A stretch of DNA of 64,000 bases from the NCBI RefSeq assembly GCF_029760895.1, contig NZ_CP121679.1:3020001-3084000 (forward strand), in the 5' to 3' direction. This DNA is from Ancylobacter sp. WKF20 (GTDB lineage Bacteria > Pseudomonadota > Alphaproteobacteria > Rhizobiales > Xanthobacteraceae). The translations under genes and the position numbers were made by a program. Position 1 is the first letter of the stretch. Each line of letters begins with the position of its first letter. The notes beneath the pieces were generated by a model. That model was not told where the DNA came from, did no database searches, and was given only the letters and a program-made list of their open reading frames with translations. Below are positions 40,031-49,486 of this stretch, piece by piece.

Positions 40031-41878
40031 TCAGTACACGCGCTTGCGCGGCTCGATGTACTGGATGTCGTTCGACAGGGTGTAGGTGTGTACCGGACGG
40101 TCGTCGAGCCGCACCGCGCGCTTATCGAAGTCGACGAAGGCAAGCGTGTGCTTCATCCACGTGGCGTCGTCGCGCTCGGGATAATCCTCGCGCGCATGGG
40201 CGCCACGGCTCTCGGTGCGGGCGGCGGCGCTTTCCATCGTCACGCTCGCCTGGGCGATCAGGTTGTCATACTCCAGCGTCTCGATGAGATCGGAGTTCCA
40301 GATCAGCGAGCGGTCGGTGACGCCGATATCGTCGGTGCCGGCGAACACGTCGGCGATCAGCTTGCGGCCTTCCTCCAGCACCTCGCCGGTGCGGTAGACC
40401 GCGCAGTTGTTCTGCATCACCTTCTGCATCGACAGGCGCAGTTCCGCGGTCGGCGAGCTGCCATGGGCGTTGCGGAAATGATCGAGCCGCGACAGCGCCA
40501 GCTCCGCCGAGTTCGACGGCAGCTCGGGCTGCTTGTCGCCCGGCGTGAGGATGTCGGCGCAGCGCAGCGCCGCCGCGCGGCCGAACACCACGAGATCGGT
40601 CAGCGAGTTCGAGCCGAGGCGGTTGGCGCCGTGGATCGACACGCAAGCGCATTCGCCCACCGCCATCAGGCCCGGCACCACATGGTCGGGGTTGCCGTCC
40701 TTCTTGGTGACGACCTCGCCGTGGAAGTTCGTGGGAATGCCGCCCATGTTGTAATGCACGGTCGGCAGAACCGGGATCGGCTCCTTGGTCACATCGACGC
40801 CGGCAAAGATCTTCGCGCTCTCGGAAATGCCCGGCAGGCGCTCATGCAGGATCGCCGGGTCGAGATGGTCGAGGTGCAGGTAGATGTGGTCCTTGTTCTT
40901 GCCGACACCGCGTCCCTCGCGGATCTCCATGGTCATGGAGCGGGAGACGACGTCACGCGAGGCAAGATCCTTGGCCGAGGGGGCGTAGCGCTCCATGAAG
41001 CGCTCGCCCTCGGCATTGGTGAGATAGCCGCCCTCGCCGCGCGCGCCCTCGGTGATCAGGCAGCCCGAACCGTAAATGCCGGTCGGGTGGAACTGCACGA
41101 ACTCCATGTCCTGCAGCGGCAGGCCGGCGCGCAGCACCATGGCGTTGCCGTCACCGGTACAGGTGTGGGCGCTGGTAGCGGAGAAATAGGCCCGGCCATA
41201 GCCGCCGGTGGCGAGGATCACGGTCTGCGCCCGGAAGCGGTGCAGCGTGCCGTCATCCATCTTCAGCGCGACAAGGCCACGGCAGCGCCCGTCATCATCC
41301 ATGATGAGGTCGAGCGCGAAATACTCGATGAAGAACTCGGCGGAGTGCTTGAGCGCGGCGCCATACAGCGTGTGCAGGATGGCGTGGCCGGTACGGTCCG
41401 CCGCCGCGCAGGTGCGCTGCGCCGGGGTCTTGCCGTAGTCCACCGTCATGCCGCCGAAGGGGCGCTGGTAGATCTTGCCCTGCTCCGTGCGCGAGAACGG
41501 CACGCCCCAGTGCTCAAGCTCATACACCGCCGCCGGAGCGTGGCGCACGAGGTACTCGATGGCGTCCTGGTCGCCCAGCCAGTCCGACCCCTTGACGGTG
41601 TCGTACATGTGAAAGCGCCAGTCATCCGTGCCCATATTGCCGAGCGAGGCGGCGATGCCGCCCTGCGCCGCGACCGTGTGGGAGCGAGTGGGGAACACCT
41701 TGGTCACGCAGGCGGTGCGCAGCCCGGCTTCCGAGCAGCCGACAACCGCGCGCAGGCCAGCGCCGCCGGCGCCGACGACGACCACGTCATAGGTGTGGTC
41801 GGTGATGGGATAGGCGGCCCCGAGCACGCCGGCAGCGGACCCGTTCGCCGCGCCATTGGCACCGTTCGTAGCGGCCAT
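40031..41878 (-). CDS. sdhA: Succinate dehydrogenase flavoprotein subunit
   Basis: 615 aa. Oxidises succinate to fumarate with covalently bound FAD. FAD site [14 protein letters not shown] near residue 35, the covalent-FAD histidine in [14 protein letters not shown], and the active-site region [20 protein letters not shown] are visible. The N-terminus has an unusual small Ala/Asn/Gly stretch of about 20 residues. It starts 4 bases after the sdhD stop. Confidence 0.96.
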   Translation of the reverse strand: MAATNGANGAANGSAAGVLGAAYPITDHTYDVVVVGAGGAGLRAVVGCSEAGLRTACVTKVFPTRSHTVAAQGGIAASLGNMGTDDWRFHMYDTVKGSDWLGDQDAIEYLVRHAPAAVYELEHWGVPFSRTEQGKIYQRPFGGMTVDYGKTPAQRTCAAADRTGHAILHTLYGAALKHSAEFFIEYFALDLIMDDDGRCRGLVALKMDDGTLHRFRAQTVILATGGYGRAYFSATSAHTCTGDGNAMVLRAGLPLQDMEFVQFHPTGIYGSGCLITEGARGEGGYLTNAEGERFMERYAPSAKDLASRDVVSRSMTMEIREGRGVGKNKDHIYLHLDHLDPAILHERLPGISESAKIFAGVDVTKEPIPVLPTVHYNMGGIPTNFHGEVVTKKDGNPDHVVPGLMAVGECACVSIHGANRLGSNSLTDLVVFGRAAALRCADILTPGDKQPELPSNSAELALSRLDHFRNAHGSSPTAELRLSMQKVMQNNCAVYRTGEVLEEGRKLIADVFAGTDDIGVTDRSLIWNSDLIETLEYDNLIAQASVTMESAAARTESRGAHAREDYPERDDATWMKHTLAFVDFDKRAVRLDDRPVHTYTLSNDIQYIEPRKRVY

Positions 41879-41882
41879 GGCT

Positions 41883-42281
41883 TCAGCCTCCGAAACTGAT
41901 CTTGAGGATGGCGAAGGCGCCGACGGCGAAGACGGCGATGGTGAAGAAGCTGTTGGCGATCAGCGCCAGCACCTTCGACCCCTCCGCATGGACATAGTCC
42001 TCGATCACGATCTGCATCCCCAGCCGCATATGCGTGGTGATGGAAAACAGCGCCAGAACCAGCACGACCGCGGCGAGCGGGTTGCGCAGCAGCGCCACCA
42101 GCGCCTCATGTCCGTCACCGGCTACGCTGATTACGAGCGGAATGCTGATGAGGATCAGCAGCAGGTTGGAAATGGCGGTGACGCGCTGCAGCCAGAAATG
42201 GCCGGTGCCGGAGCGGGCCGAGCCGAGGCCCGACACGCGGCGGCGCGGGGTGCGCATGGAGGAACCGGATGAGGAACTCAT
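41883..42281 (-). CDS. sdhD: Succinate dehydrogenase membrane anchor subunit
   Basis: 132 aa with three transmembrane helices. It follows sdhC and precedes sdhA, the usual position of the hydrophobic anchor that binds heme b and ubiquinone with SdhC. The expected pattern [18 protein letters not shown] near the N-terminus and the conserved helix with [15 protein letters not shown] (the heme/quinone His and Tyr/Asp area) are present. The gap to sdhC is 3 bases. Confidence 0.93.
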   Translation of the reverse strand: MSSSSGSSMRTPRRRVSGLGSARSGTGHFWLQRVTAISNLLLILISIPLVISVAGDGHEALVALLRNPLAAVVLVLALFSITTHMRLGMQIVIEDYVHAEGSKVLALIANSFFTIAVFAVGAFAILKISFGG

Positions 42282-42284
42282 CGC

Positions 42285-42677
42285 TCAGCCTTTCACCAGC
42301 CAGATGGTGACCCAGAGCAGGATGGTCAACGCGATCGAGCCACCAATGGTGATGCGGGCCAGCAATTCGCGCGATTCCGGGCCGAAGCCGGCGCCGGTAT
42401 CCCAGATGAAGTGGCGGATGCCGCCAATGGCGTGATGAATCAGCGCCCAGCTGAAGCCGAAGAGGACCAGCAGGCCGATCCAGCTCCCATACACGGCGTT
42501 CACCGTCGCGAAGGCCTCGGGCGATGTGGCCGCGGCCACCAGCCAGATCACCAGCAGCAGCGTGCCGAAATAGAGGCCGACGCCGGTGACGCGATGCACG
42601 ATGGACATCATCATCGTCAGCATCGGGCGGTAGATTTGCAGATGCGGGGAAAGGGGCCGCTCGGCCGCTCCTGGCAT
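42285..42677 (-). CDS. sdhC: Succinate dehydrogenase cytochrome b556 subunit
   Basis: 130 aa, three transmembrane helices. The SdhC signature RPLSPHLQIYRPMLTMMMSI is followed by SIVHRVTGVGLYFG, with the quinone-site Ser and Arg, and by ALIHHAIGGIRHFIWD, carrying the heme-ligand histidine. It is the first gene of sdhCDAB. Its start is 49 bases from a 17-bp palindrome in the promoter region. Confidence 0.94.
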   Translation of the reverse strand: MPGAAERPLSPHLQIYRPMLTMMMSIVHRVTGVGLYFGTLLLVIWLVAAATSPEAFATVNAVYGSWIGLLVLFGFSWALIHHAIGGIRHFIWDTGAGFGPESRELLARITIGGSIALTILLWVTIWLVKG

Positions 42678-42986
42678 GTCGCTATCCTTGGGTCCTAAGG
42701 ATCGTCAGAGGTGCGTAGCGGAAACGATTGCGAATCGCAATCATTCCAAAGGCGACGCCTATCGTTCGGGGATGAGGGCCTCACGCACTGCGTCGCAGCA
42801 TGCGCAGCCTAGCGCAAGGTGCCGGTGCGATACATCCCGCATTCGCAGGTTCACCCGGCTTTTGCTTCCGAAACGGCAGGATCGCGGTGCTGACGGGCTG
42901 TTAACCATCTTTGCCTTCTAATTGACGGAAATGAGCGGTCTTTACGCCTTGTACGCAAAGCCGCACCTTCGAGGTCGCGCCGAACT
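42678..42986. other. Divergent sdhC / esterase promoter region
   Basis: 309 bp with no gene. The sdhC-proximal part holds the 17-bp palindrome described separately. The half near the esterase has a short AT-richer stretch (GCTGTTAACCATC, TTGCCTTCTAATTGACGG) that could carry the esterase promoter. No RNA gene is recognised. Confidence 0.5.
42726..42742. promoter_or_regulatory. 17-bp palindrome upstream of sdhCDAB, Fur-like
   Basis: GATTGCGAATCGCAATC is a perfect inverted repeat of 8 bp around one base, followed by ATT. Its spacing and GATTGCGAAT core resemble Fur-family operators of proteobacteria. It lies 49-65 bp upstream of the sdhC start. Iron control of sdh through Fur is known in Caulobacter, which makes this assignment plausible, but it remains inference. 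Confidence 0.5.
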
Positions 42987-44279
42987 ATGCATTTCACGAA
43001 ACCCTGCCTCCTGATTGGCGCATTGTTCCTGGCGCTGCTCGCCCCCGCTGCGGCGCAGCAAGCCGCGAGCGGCGAGCGCACCCTCGTCTCCGGCGGTCTC
43101 ACCCGCGAATTCATCCTGCACATACCGAAGGACGCGCCGCCGGGCCCGAAGCCGCTGGTCATCGCCCTGCACGGCGCCTGGCAGCCGGCCGGGGTGATGC
43201 AGCGCTATCTCGATCTCGACAAGATCGCCGACCGCGAAGGCTTCATCGTCGCCTATCCCAAGGGGCTTAACCTGCTCTGGAATGACGGGCGCGCCACCGT
43301 CGCCGGCATCATGCCGATCCTCTACCCGCGCGACGACGGCCGCTTCGTCGTCGACGTGCTGGAGAGCCTCGAGGCGGAAGGGCTGGTCGATCCCAGCCGC
43401 GCCTATCTCATGGGCTTCTCCAATGGCGGCTTCCTCACCGCCTTCGTCGCCTGCCGCTATGCCGACCGCTTCGCCGCCTATGCGACGATGATGATGACGG
43501 TGCCGGTGGGCTATTCGGAGAGCTGCAAGCCCTCGCGGCCCCTCCCGATCCTGATGATGAACGGCACCTATGATCCCATCGTGCCGATGTTCGGCCGCCC
43601 GACGCCCGGCGCCCGGCTGATGTCCGCCAGCGAGAGCGCGGCACTGTTCGCGCGCATCGACGGCTGCGGCACGCCGGTGGAGACCAGCGCGCCGCACGCC
43701 CGCATCCTGCGCTGGGAAGGCTGCGCCAATGGCTCGGCGGTGGCCTTCTACGAGATCGCCGGTGGCCACCAGCCGCCCTCGCAGTCGACCGACGCGGCGG
43801 ATGCGCTGGCCGCCCTGCTGCTCGGGCCGCGACGCTCGGGCCTCGACGCGCCCGAAGAGGTTTGGTCCTTCTTCAAGCAGTTCACTTTGCCCCTGCCGGA
43901 CGCACCGGATGCCGCGCCGCTGCTCGCCGGCACCCCCGTGGTGGCGCCCGGTGGCGGCGAGACATCCACGCGCGCTTTGGCCCTCGCCCCGACCGCCCAG
44001 CCTGCGGTGATGGCAACGGCGGCACGCGCGAGCGCGCCGGCCACCGCCGGAACCACCCGGCCGATCCTGCAGAACCCGGATTCGCTGGCGACTGCCTGGC
44101 AGGGCATCGCGCCGGAAAACGGGACGGGCGCGAGCGCGACGGCAACCTCCGCGACGACAAGTCCGGCGTCGGCGACGGCCGCGCCGCGCCTCGCTTCCGT
44201 GCCGCTTCCCACGCCCTCGCCGCTGCGCCCGCGCCGGGCCACGAGCGCGCCCGCCCTCCAGTCGGTGAGCCTGCAATAG
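42987..44279 (+). CDS. Secreted PHB-depolymerase-like esterase (LpqC family)
   Basis: 430 aa. A signal peptide (to about residue 23, APAAAQ) is followed by an alpha/beta hydrolase. The oxyanion region is ALHGAWQPAG, the nucleophile Ser is in MGFSNGGFL, the Asp in NGTYDPIVP and the His in AGGHQPPS. It would hydrolyse polyhydroxybutyrate oligomers or other esters (feruloyl/acetylxylan-esterase relatives exist). The last 130 residues are a low-complexity Ala/Thr/Pro tail, probably an unstructured extension. It is divergent from sdhC. Confidence 0.85.
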   Translation: MHFTKPCLLIGALFLALLAPAAAQQAASGERTLVSGGLTREFILHIPKDAPPGPKPLVIALHGAWQPAGVMQRYLDLDKIADREGFIVAYPKGLNLLWNDGRATVAGIMPILYPRDDGRFVVDVLESLEAEGLVDPSRAYLMGFSNGGFLTAFVACRYADRFAAYATMMMTVPVGYSESCKPSRPLPILMMNGTYDPIVPMFGRPTPGARLMSASESAALFARIDGCGTPVETSAPHARILRWEGCANGSAVAFYEIAGGHQPPSQSTDAADALAALLLGPRRSGLDAPEEVWSFFKQFTLPLPDAPDAAPLLAGTPVVAPGGGETSTRALALAPTAQPAVMATAARASAPATAGTTRPILQNPDSLATAWQGIAPENGTGASATATSATTSPASATAAPRLASVPLPTPSPLRPRRATSAPALQSVSLQ

Positions 44280-44554
44280 GCCGCGGCGGGAAAGCCTCGG
44301 GCAAGCCGCGCCATGCTTTTGCCGTGAGACCCAGCTTTACATCGCCGCTCGGATCGGGCGGCGCAGGATGGCCGCGCCGCGCCGCCTCGGGTTGACGGCA
44401 CCGGCCGCAGACGGCATCGTCCCGGCCGCCCTCGTCAGAGGGTACCGACCAACCGCCGAATCGTTGCGCCCGCCTTGGCGAGCGCCGGTATGAACCAGAG
44501 CGAACAAGGCGTCGCCCACCGCCGCGAGGCGGAAGGCAAGACGCCGGACATTGA

Positions 44555-46549
44555 GTGGGGATTGGCCTGTTGGAGACTCGTCGCGGACCAAACGGCCTAC
44601 GTCACTCGCGTGGCGCGGCGTTCGATCTGGGTGATGAGCCGCCGCTCGGTGTCGATGGCGATGCCGAGGAGCCGATCAACCGTCGTCGCATTTCCATTCG
44701 CTGGCTGATGGCCACGCTGCTCACCGGCATTTGCGGCGCCGGGCTGATGGGCGGGGCGGTCTATGCCGCGCTTGATGGCGAATACCGCTTCGCGCAGATG
44801 CCGGAGACCGTGCGCTCGGCCCTGCGCGGCGCGCTGGCGGCCGGCGAGCGCCCGTCCAACACCGCCCGCAAGGGCGACCGCATGTCCATCCTGTCGGAGA
44901 CCTTCAGCGCCAAGCAGACGCTGCGCATCTCCACCACCAGCAAGGATGGCGACCGTGAGGTCATCAAGGTCCGCCCGGTCATCAAGGTCGCCTCGAACCT
45001 CGCCCAGTCGGTCACCGCCGCCTCGGTCGACGTGCCGCGCTTCAACCCGGCCAAGCTGATCGCCGATTCCACCGCCGACGACGACAATGACGCCCCGCAG
45101 GCGGAAGCGACCGGCGACATCACGCTGGTCATGCGCGACCTCGCCACCATGCCTCCCAGCACGAAATTCGCGGCCGAGCTGCCGATGGAGGACGTGCTGA
45201 TGAAGGTGCGCGAGAGCGCCGAATTCAGCCTGCCGACCGACAGCCGCACCCCGGCGCTGGCCAATTTCGGCGGCGCGCTGGGCTTCCCCCCCGCCCCCGG
45301 AGCGGACCCGGCGAGCGCCCTCGCCCAGCCGGACAATTATTCCTCCATCGACAAGTCCGGCGACGACGCCACCGGCGGCAATGACTGGAGCGAGCGCGCG
45401 GTGGTCGCCAAGAAGGGCGACACCATCGTCTCCATCCTCGTCGGCCTCGGCGTGCCGGAAGTCTCCGCCAAGGCCGCCTCCAGCGCCTTCGTCGCCCGCG
45501 AATTGCAGGGCCCGCTGGCGGAAGGCATGCGCCTCAAGGTGCTGCTCGACGCCAGCAGCAGCGCGGTGATCCCGGTGCGCGTCGCCGTGTTCAACGACAA
45601 TGGCCACCAGGGCACCATCGCCTATTCCGACACCGGCCGCTTCCTCGCCGTGCAGGAGCCCGCCGACACCCAGGTCGCCGATATCGGCCCGGATGACGCC
45701 GATGGCGATGCCGATGGCGGCGGGCGCGGCGGCATCACGCTCTATGAGAGCATCTGGGAGACCGCGCTGCGCCATGAAGTGCCGCGCCCGGTCATCGAGA
45801 GCATGATCCGCGTCTATTCCTTCGACGTCGATTTCCAGCGCCGCGTGCGTGCGGGCGATGCCTTCGAGGTGCTGTACGAGCCCGACGAGGCGGGCGGCGC
45901 CGGCGGCGTGATGTATGCCGGCCTCACCGTCAGCGGCGAGGAGCGGCGCTATTACCGCTACCAGACACCCGATGACGGGCTGGTCGATTTCTATGACGAC
46001 GCCGGCAAGAGCGCGAAGAAGTTCCTCGTCCGCAAGCCGCTCTCCGGCGGCATATTGCGCTCGGGCTTCGGCATGCGCCGCCACCCGATCCTCGGCTATA
46101 GCCGCCTGCATTCCGGCGTCGACTGGTCCGACCGCGTGGGCACGCCGATCTACGCCGCCGGCAATGGCGTCATCAAGAAAGCCGCTTGGACCTCCGGCTA
46201 TGGACGGCGCATCGAGATCCAGCACGCCAATGGCTATGTGACGACCTATTCGCACCAGTCCGGCTTCGCCAAGGGCATCCGCGAGGGGCTGCGCGTGCGC
46301 CAGGGCCAGCTCATCGGCTATATCGGCTCTTCCGGCCTCTCCACCGGCGCGCATCTGCATTACGAGGTGCTGGTGAACGGCCGCTTCGTCGATCCCATGC
46401 GCATCCGCCTGCCGCGCGGGCGCGCGCTCGACGGCAAGATGCTGGCGAGCTTCGAGGATGAGCGCGAGCGCATCGACACGCTGCTGAACCACAACGCCCT
46501 GCCCAAGGTCGCCTCGGGCGGCACGGCCAGCCTCGACGATTCCAACTGA
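44555..46549 (+). CDS. M23-family peptidoglycan metallopeptidase
   Basis: About 664 aa. A cytosolic N-terminus is followed by one transmembrane helix (LMATLLTGICGAGLMGGAVYAAL, near residue 52), a long periplasmic stalk with an opacity/LysM-like region (RAVVAKKGDTIVSILVGLGV), and a C-terminal LytM/M23 domain. Zinc ligands are His and Asp in RRHPILGYSRLHSGVDW and HxH in GAHLHYEV. It would cleave peptide cross-links during wall growth or division. The GTG start at 44555 has only a weak ribosome site; TTG 44570 is possible. A short overlapping frame at 44475-44708 is considered spurious. Confidence 0.87.
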   Translation: MGIGLLETRRGPNGLRHSRGAAFDLGDEPPLGVDGDAEEPINRRRISIRWLMATLLTGICGAGLMGGAVYAALDGEYRFAQMPETVRSALRGALAAGERPSNTARKGDRMSILSETFSAKQTLRISTTSKDGDREVIKVRPVIKVASNLAQSVTAASVDVPRFNPAKLIADSTADDDNDAPQAEATGDITLVMRDLATMPPSTKFAAELPMEDVLMKVRESAEFSLPTDSRTPALANFGGALGFPPAPGADPASALAQPDNYSSIDKSGDDATGGNDWSERAVVAKKGDTIVSILVGLGVPEVSAKAASSAFVARELQGPLAEGMRLKVLLDASSSAVIPVRVAVFNDNGHQGTIAYSDTGRFLAVQEPADTQVADIGPDDADGDADGGGRGGITLYESIWETALRHEVPRPVIESMIRVYSFDVDFQRRVRAGDAFEVLYEPDEAGGAGGVMYAGLTVSGEERRYYRYQTPDDGLVDFYDDAGKSAKKFLVRKPLSGGILRSGFGMRRHPILGYSRLHSGVDWSDRVGTPIYAAGNGVIKKAAWTSGYGRRIEIQHANGYVTTYSHQSGFAKGIREGLRVRQGQLIGYIGSSGLSTGAHLHYEVLVNGRFVDPMRIRLPRGRALDGKMLASFEDERERIDTLLNHNALPKVASGGTASLDDSN

Positions 46550-46565
46550 TCCAGGTCTTCATCTG

Positions 46566-47228
46566 ATGCTTGACGGCCCGCACCTCGCCCCCCGCTCCGG
46601 CCGTCCGGCGACCTCGCTCGTCGTGCTGCTGCACGGCTATGGCGCGGATGGGCGCGACCTGATCGACCTCGGCCAGATGTGGGCGCCGCTCCTGCCCGAC
46701 GCCGCCTTTGTCTCCCCGCACGCGCCGGAGCCGCTCACCATCGCCCCGGTCGGGCGGCAATGGTTCGGCTATGTCGAGCGCAACGATGCCGAGCGCTGGG
46801 CGGGCGTGCAGAGCGCCCATGCCGCGCTCAACGGCTTCCTCGACGCGGAACTTGCCCGCCTCGGCCTTACCGGCGACCGGCTCGCGCTGGTCGGCTTCAG
46901 CCAGGGCACGATGATGGCGCTGCACACCGGCCTGCGCCGCAAGGTCGCGCCGGCCGGCATTGTCGGCTTTTCCGGCATCCATGTGCTGCCGGGCGAGCGC
47001 GGCATCGCCGCCTTCGATGGCGAGATCACCGCCCGCCCGCCGGTGCTGCTGGTGCATGGCGACCGCGACGAGATCATCGCCCCGCCCTATCTCGCCCGCG
47101 CGGTGGAAAGCCTGTCGGCGCGCGGCATCGCGGTGCGCTCGCATCTTGCCCCCGGCCTCGGCCATGGCATCGACCCGGTCGGCCTGCGCCTCGCCGGCGC
47201 CTTTCTCGCGGAAGTCCTGAAGGGCTGA
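46566..47228 (+). CDS. Phospholipase/carboxylesterase-family alpha/beta hydrolase
   Basis: 220 aa. Small cytosolic serine esterase of the carboxylesterase/phospholipase (YpfH-like) family: oxyanion HGYGADGRDLIDL, nucleophile GFSQGTMMAL, Asp in HGDRDEIIAP and His in GLGHGIDP. It starts 16 bases after the M23 peptidase stop and is probably in the same transcript. The substrate is unknown; short-chain esters are typical for the family. Confidence 0.88.
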   Translation: MLDGPHLAPRSGRPATSLVVLLHGYGADGRDLIDLGQMWAPLLPDAAFVSPHAPEPLTIAPVGRQWFGYVERNDAERWAGVQSAHAALNGFLDAELARLGLTGDRLALVGFSQGTMMALHTGLRRKVAPAGIVGFSGIHVLPGERGIAAFDGEITARPPVLLVHGDRDEIIAPPYLARAVESLSARGIAVRSHLAPGLGHGIDPVGLRLAGAFLAEVLKG

Positions 47229-47375
47229 TCGCGCCGAGGCCGAGCCGGCCTGCGCGCGGGTGTGACCCCGCGCCCGCTATTCGCCGCTTCACAAGATTGA
47301 CACGCTAAGAATAGACTATCGCCGTGCGTCAGACGGCGCCGAGTCGTCGAGCTGGCGCCCTTTTGCAGGGAGCGA

Positions 47376-47936
47376 GTGTTGACGGCGACATTGTCTCCGG
47401 GTGCCTGGCCTGCCCTCGTGCTCAACGCCGATTATCGGCCTCTGAGCTATTACCCCCTCTCGGTCTGGTCCTGGCAGGATGCGATCAAGGCGGTGTTCCT
47501 CGACCGGGTGAACATCGTTGAATATTACGAGCGCCAGGTGTCCAGCGCGACCTTCCAGATGCAGCTGCCGAGCGTCGTCTCGCTCAAGGCCTTCATCCGT
47601 CCGTCGCGCCAGCCGGCCTTCACCCGCTTCAACGTGTTCCTGCGCGACCGCTTCACCTGCCAATATTGCGACTCGCGCGACGACCTCACCTTCGACCATG
47701 TGATTCCCCGCTCGCGCGGCGGCCAGACCACCTGGGAGAATGTCGTCGCCGCCTGCTCGCCCTGCAATCTGCGCAAGGGCAGCCGCATGCCGGTGGAAGC
47801 CGGCATGATTCCGCGCCAGCGCCCCTTCCAGCCCTCGGTGTTCGACCTGCACCAGAACGGCCGGCACTTCCCGCCGAACTACCTGCATGACAGCTGGATG
47901 GACTATCTCTACTGGGACACCGAGCTCGACCCGTAG
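47376..47936 (+). CDS. HNH endonuclease
   Basis: 186 aa. HNH nuclease domain with a zinc-supporting CxxC (CQYC), then the catalytic core DLTFDHVIPRSRGG, TTWENVVAAC and SPCNLRKG. The N-terminal part VLNADYRPLSYYPLSVWSW is conserved in a widespread chromosomal family in alphaproteobacteria (and cyanobacteria), so it is not a sign of a mobile element. The start is GTG 47376, supported by AGGGAG 4 bases upstream. The biological substrate is unknown, possibly in DNA repair. Confidence 0.88.
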   Translation: MLTATLSPGAWPALVLNADYRPLSYYPLSVWSWQDAIKAVFLDRVNIVEYYERQVSSATFQMQLPSVVSLKAFIRPSRQPAFTRFNVFLRDRFTCQYCDSRDDLTFDHVIPRSRGGQTTWENVVAACSPCNLRKGSRMPVEAGMIPRQRPFQPSVFDLHQNGRHFPPNYLHDSWMDYLYWDTELDP

Positions 47937-47974
47937 GCCCGGCGCATCCTCACGCGGCGCGCGAAGAGATCGTG

Positions 47975-48505
47975 TCAGCGCGCCGCCGCCCCGCGCAGGG
48001 CGACCAGCGTCAGCGCAACCGCGATGAAGGCGTTGTAGCCGGCCAGCGACAGGCCGAAGAGCCGCCACGGCGCCTCGTCGCAGCGCACCACCCGCGCCTG
48101 CTGCAGGCTGTCGAGCAGATTGCCGCCGCCAAGCGCCGGCCCGCTGCCCGAGCACGCCGTCGGGCCTTGCCAGAAGCCCCATTCGACACCGGCATGATAG
48201 ATGGCGAGGCACGCCGCCAGCGCCATGAGCATGGCGGTCAGCGACAGCGCCATGCGGGCGAAATTCGCCTTGCCCGCGCTCGCCAGCGCCACCGCGACCA
48301 GCGCCAGCGGCACGCCGACATAATAGGGAATGCGCTGTTCCAGGCAGAGCGGGCACGGCGCCAGCCCGACCACGAGCTGGAAGTACCACGCCCCCGCCAA
48401 AGTCCCCGCCGCCGCGAGCGCCACGATGAGCCCGGCGGCGATCTGCGTGGAACGCAGCGAGGGCGAGGCGGCCGGAGCGGTGGCAGATGGGGCAGCGCTG
48501 GTCAT
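47975..48505 (-). CDS. Disulfide bond formation protein B (second copy)
   Basis: 176 aa, four transmembrane helices. The redox pair CPLC lies in GLAPCPLCLEQRIPYY. A second pair, the Cys of TACSG and the Cys of VVRCDEAP, is in the second periplasmic loop. This is close to a canonical DsbB that oxidises DsbA and reduces quinone. The open sequence further upstream (to 48832) is repeat DNA and not coding. It converges with the HNH gene. An Ala/Ser/Pro-rich N-terminus of about 17 residues precedes the first helix. Confidence 0.87.
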   Translation of the reverse strand: MTSAAPSATAPAASPSLRSTQIAAGLIVALAAAGTLAGAWYFQLVVGLAPCPLCLEQRIPYYVGVPLALVAVALASAGKANFARMALSLTAMLMALAACLAIYHAGVEWGFWQGPTACSGSGPALGGGNLLDSLQQARVVRCDEAPWRLFGLSLAGYNAFIAVALTLVALRGAAAR

Positions 48506-48612
48506 GACGGCATCCGTGAGTTTCTGCTGCGGTACAACTAGCCGCCCGGCGCGCCGTTGCAAATCACGAGTGAGCGCCCGGGCGGAAGCGCTTCGCGCCG
48601 AGAAGAGCAGAA

Positions 48613-48795
48613 GAGCTTCGCGAGTCTCCCCTGGGCCCCGGATCGGCGCGGCACCTACGTGCCGCTTGTCCGGGGAACGGGGTGGCTCGGCGGCGTGTGG
48701 TGCTGCGGCGTGTGCCGCCATGCGTGTCCCGGACCAGCGGAGGCGAAGCCGAAGCGCCGAGCCGGGACCCAGCGCAAAGCTTCGCCGAAGGCGAC
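48613..48795. repeat. Dispersed repeat, family 2 (copy B)
   Basis: Shares its order of blocks with 8563-8750 and 49109-49275: GAGTCTCCCCTGGG, GGATCGGCGC, CTTGTCCGGGGAACGG, TCCCGGACCAGCGGAGGCG, AAGCGCCGAGCCGGGACC and CAGCGCAAAGCTTCGCCG. It is strongest in the last 70 bases. Confidence 0.75.
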
Positions 48796-48841
48796 AACGC
48801 ATCTCAGGACGACCGGGCGGGACCGCCCCCACCCCTTACAA

Positions 48842-48924
48842 CGTCATCCCCAGGCTTAACCCGGCAATCATGACGTTGACCGGTGCGAAGTCGTGGATGG
48901 CCGGGTCAAGCCCGGCCATGACGG
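48842..48924. repeat. Palindromic dispersed repeat, family 1
   Basis: Begins CGTCATCCCCAGGCTTAACC with an altered inner arm and closes GGCCGGGTCAAGCCCGGCC plus ATGACGG, so one end is intact and one is degraded. It is about 83 bp. Confidence 0.8.
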
Positions 48925-49007
48925 CGTGTTGGGCAAGCACCCGTCAACTTTAGGCGGCACAACCACCGCAGGCGCCGCTCCGGTATCGCCACCCCCACCC
49001 CTCGCGA

Positions 49008-49043
49008 CGTCATCCCCGGGCTTGACCCGGGGATCCATGACTT
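49008..49043. repeat. Palindromic dispersed repeat, family 1 (half element)
   Basis: A single end: CGTCATCCCCGGGCTTGACC followed by CGGGGATCCATGACTT. No mirror end follows within 60 bases; a family 2 copy begins at about 49109 instead. Confidence 0.75.
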
Positions 49044-49108
49044 AGGGGAATGCCGGCACGCGCCCATTCGTGCTGCGCTGCGGCAAGCTGAGGGCATCAG
49101 AGAGTGAC

Positions 49109-49275
49109 GCGTTTCGCGAATCTCCGCTGGGCGCGGATCGGCGCTGCACTTATGTGCCACTTGTCCGGGGAACGGTGCGGCGGGAGGTCGTCTGGCGCCG
49201 CGACGTATCCCGGACCAGCGGAGGCGACGCCGAAGCGCCGAGCCGGGACCCAGCGCAAAGCTCCGCCGAAGGCGG
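49109..49275. repeat. Dispersed repeat, family 2 (copy C)
   Basis: GCGTTTCGCGAATCTCCGC, then GGATCGGCGCTGCA, CTTGTCCGGGGAACGG, TCCCGGACCAGCGGAGGCGA, AAGCGCCGAGCCGGGACC and CAGCGCAAAGCTCCGCCG. It is close to copy B (48613-48795), especially in its second half. Confidence 0.75.
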
Positions 49276-49315
49276 CACTCATCTCGGGACAACCGGGCGA
49301 CCGCCTCCCTCACGA

Positions 49316-49410
49316 CGTCATCCCCGGGCTTGGCCCGGGGATCCATGACTTTGGACCGATGCACGCGGAAGGGAAGGCGTGGATGGCCGGGCCAAGCCCG
49401 GCCATGACGG
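49316..49410. repeat. Palindromic dispersed repeat, family 1 (full element)
   Basis: Opens CGTCATCCCCGGGCTTGGCC and closes GGCCGGGCCAAGCCCGGCC plus ATGACGG, about 95 bp. The two ends are inverted relative to each other and each is a palindrome. GTGTTGGG follows, as after the copy at 48842-48924. Confidence 0.85.
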
Positions 49411-49486
49411 CGTGTTGGGGCAAGCACCATTCGAGTTTAGGCGACGCGACCACGGCAGGCGCCCGGCCCGGGACTGGCGTCGTCCC

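Larger units (their letters stand above)
48506..49486. other. 981-bp non-coding region built of dispersed repeats
   Basis: Between dsbB and the siderophore esterase. Most of it is accounted for by the repeats listed here: family 2 at 48613-48795 and 49109-49275, and family 1 at 48842-48924, 49008-49043 and 49316-49410. No protein-coding gene is supported in any frame. Similar segments recur in order, so this looks like a tandem duplication or serial insertion hotspot. Confidence 0.75.

Noticed and set aside
44475..44708. 77-codon frame overlapping the start of the M23 peptidase
   Set aside because: It overlaps the N-terminus of the peptidase in another frame and shows no family or ribosome site. 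The peptidase frame continues into a conserved region.
48506..48832. N-terminal extension of the second dsbB
   Set aside because: The extra sequence is family 2 repeat DNA. DsbB homology and a hydrophobic first helix begin at the internal ATG 48505.
48613..49410. Possible CRISPR array
   Set aside because: The repeats are about 95 and 180 bp, palindromic and irregularly spaced, with no uniform 28-37-bp repeat and spacers, and no cas genes are present.
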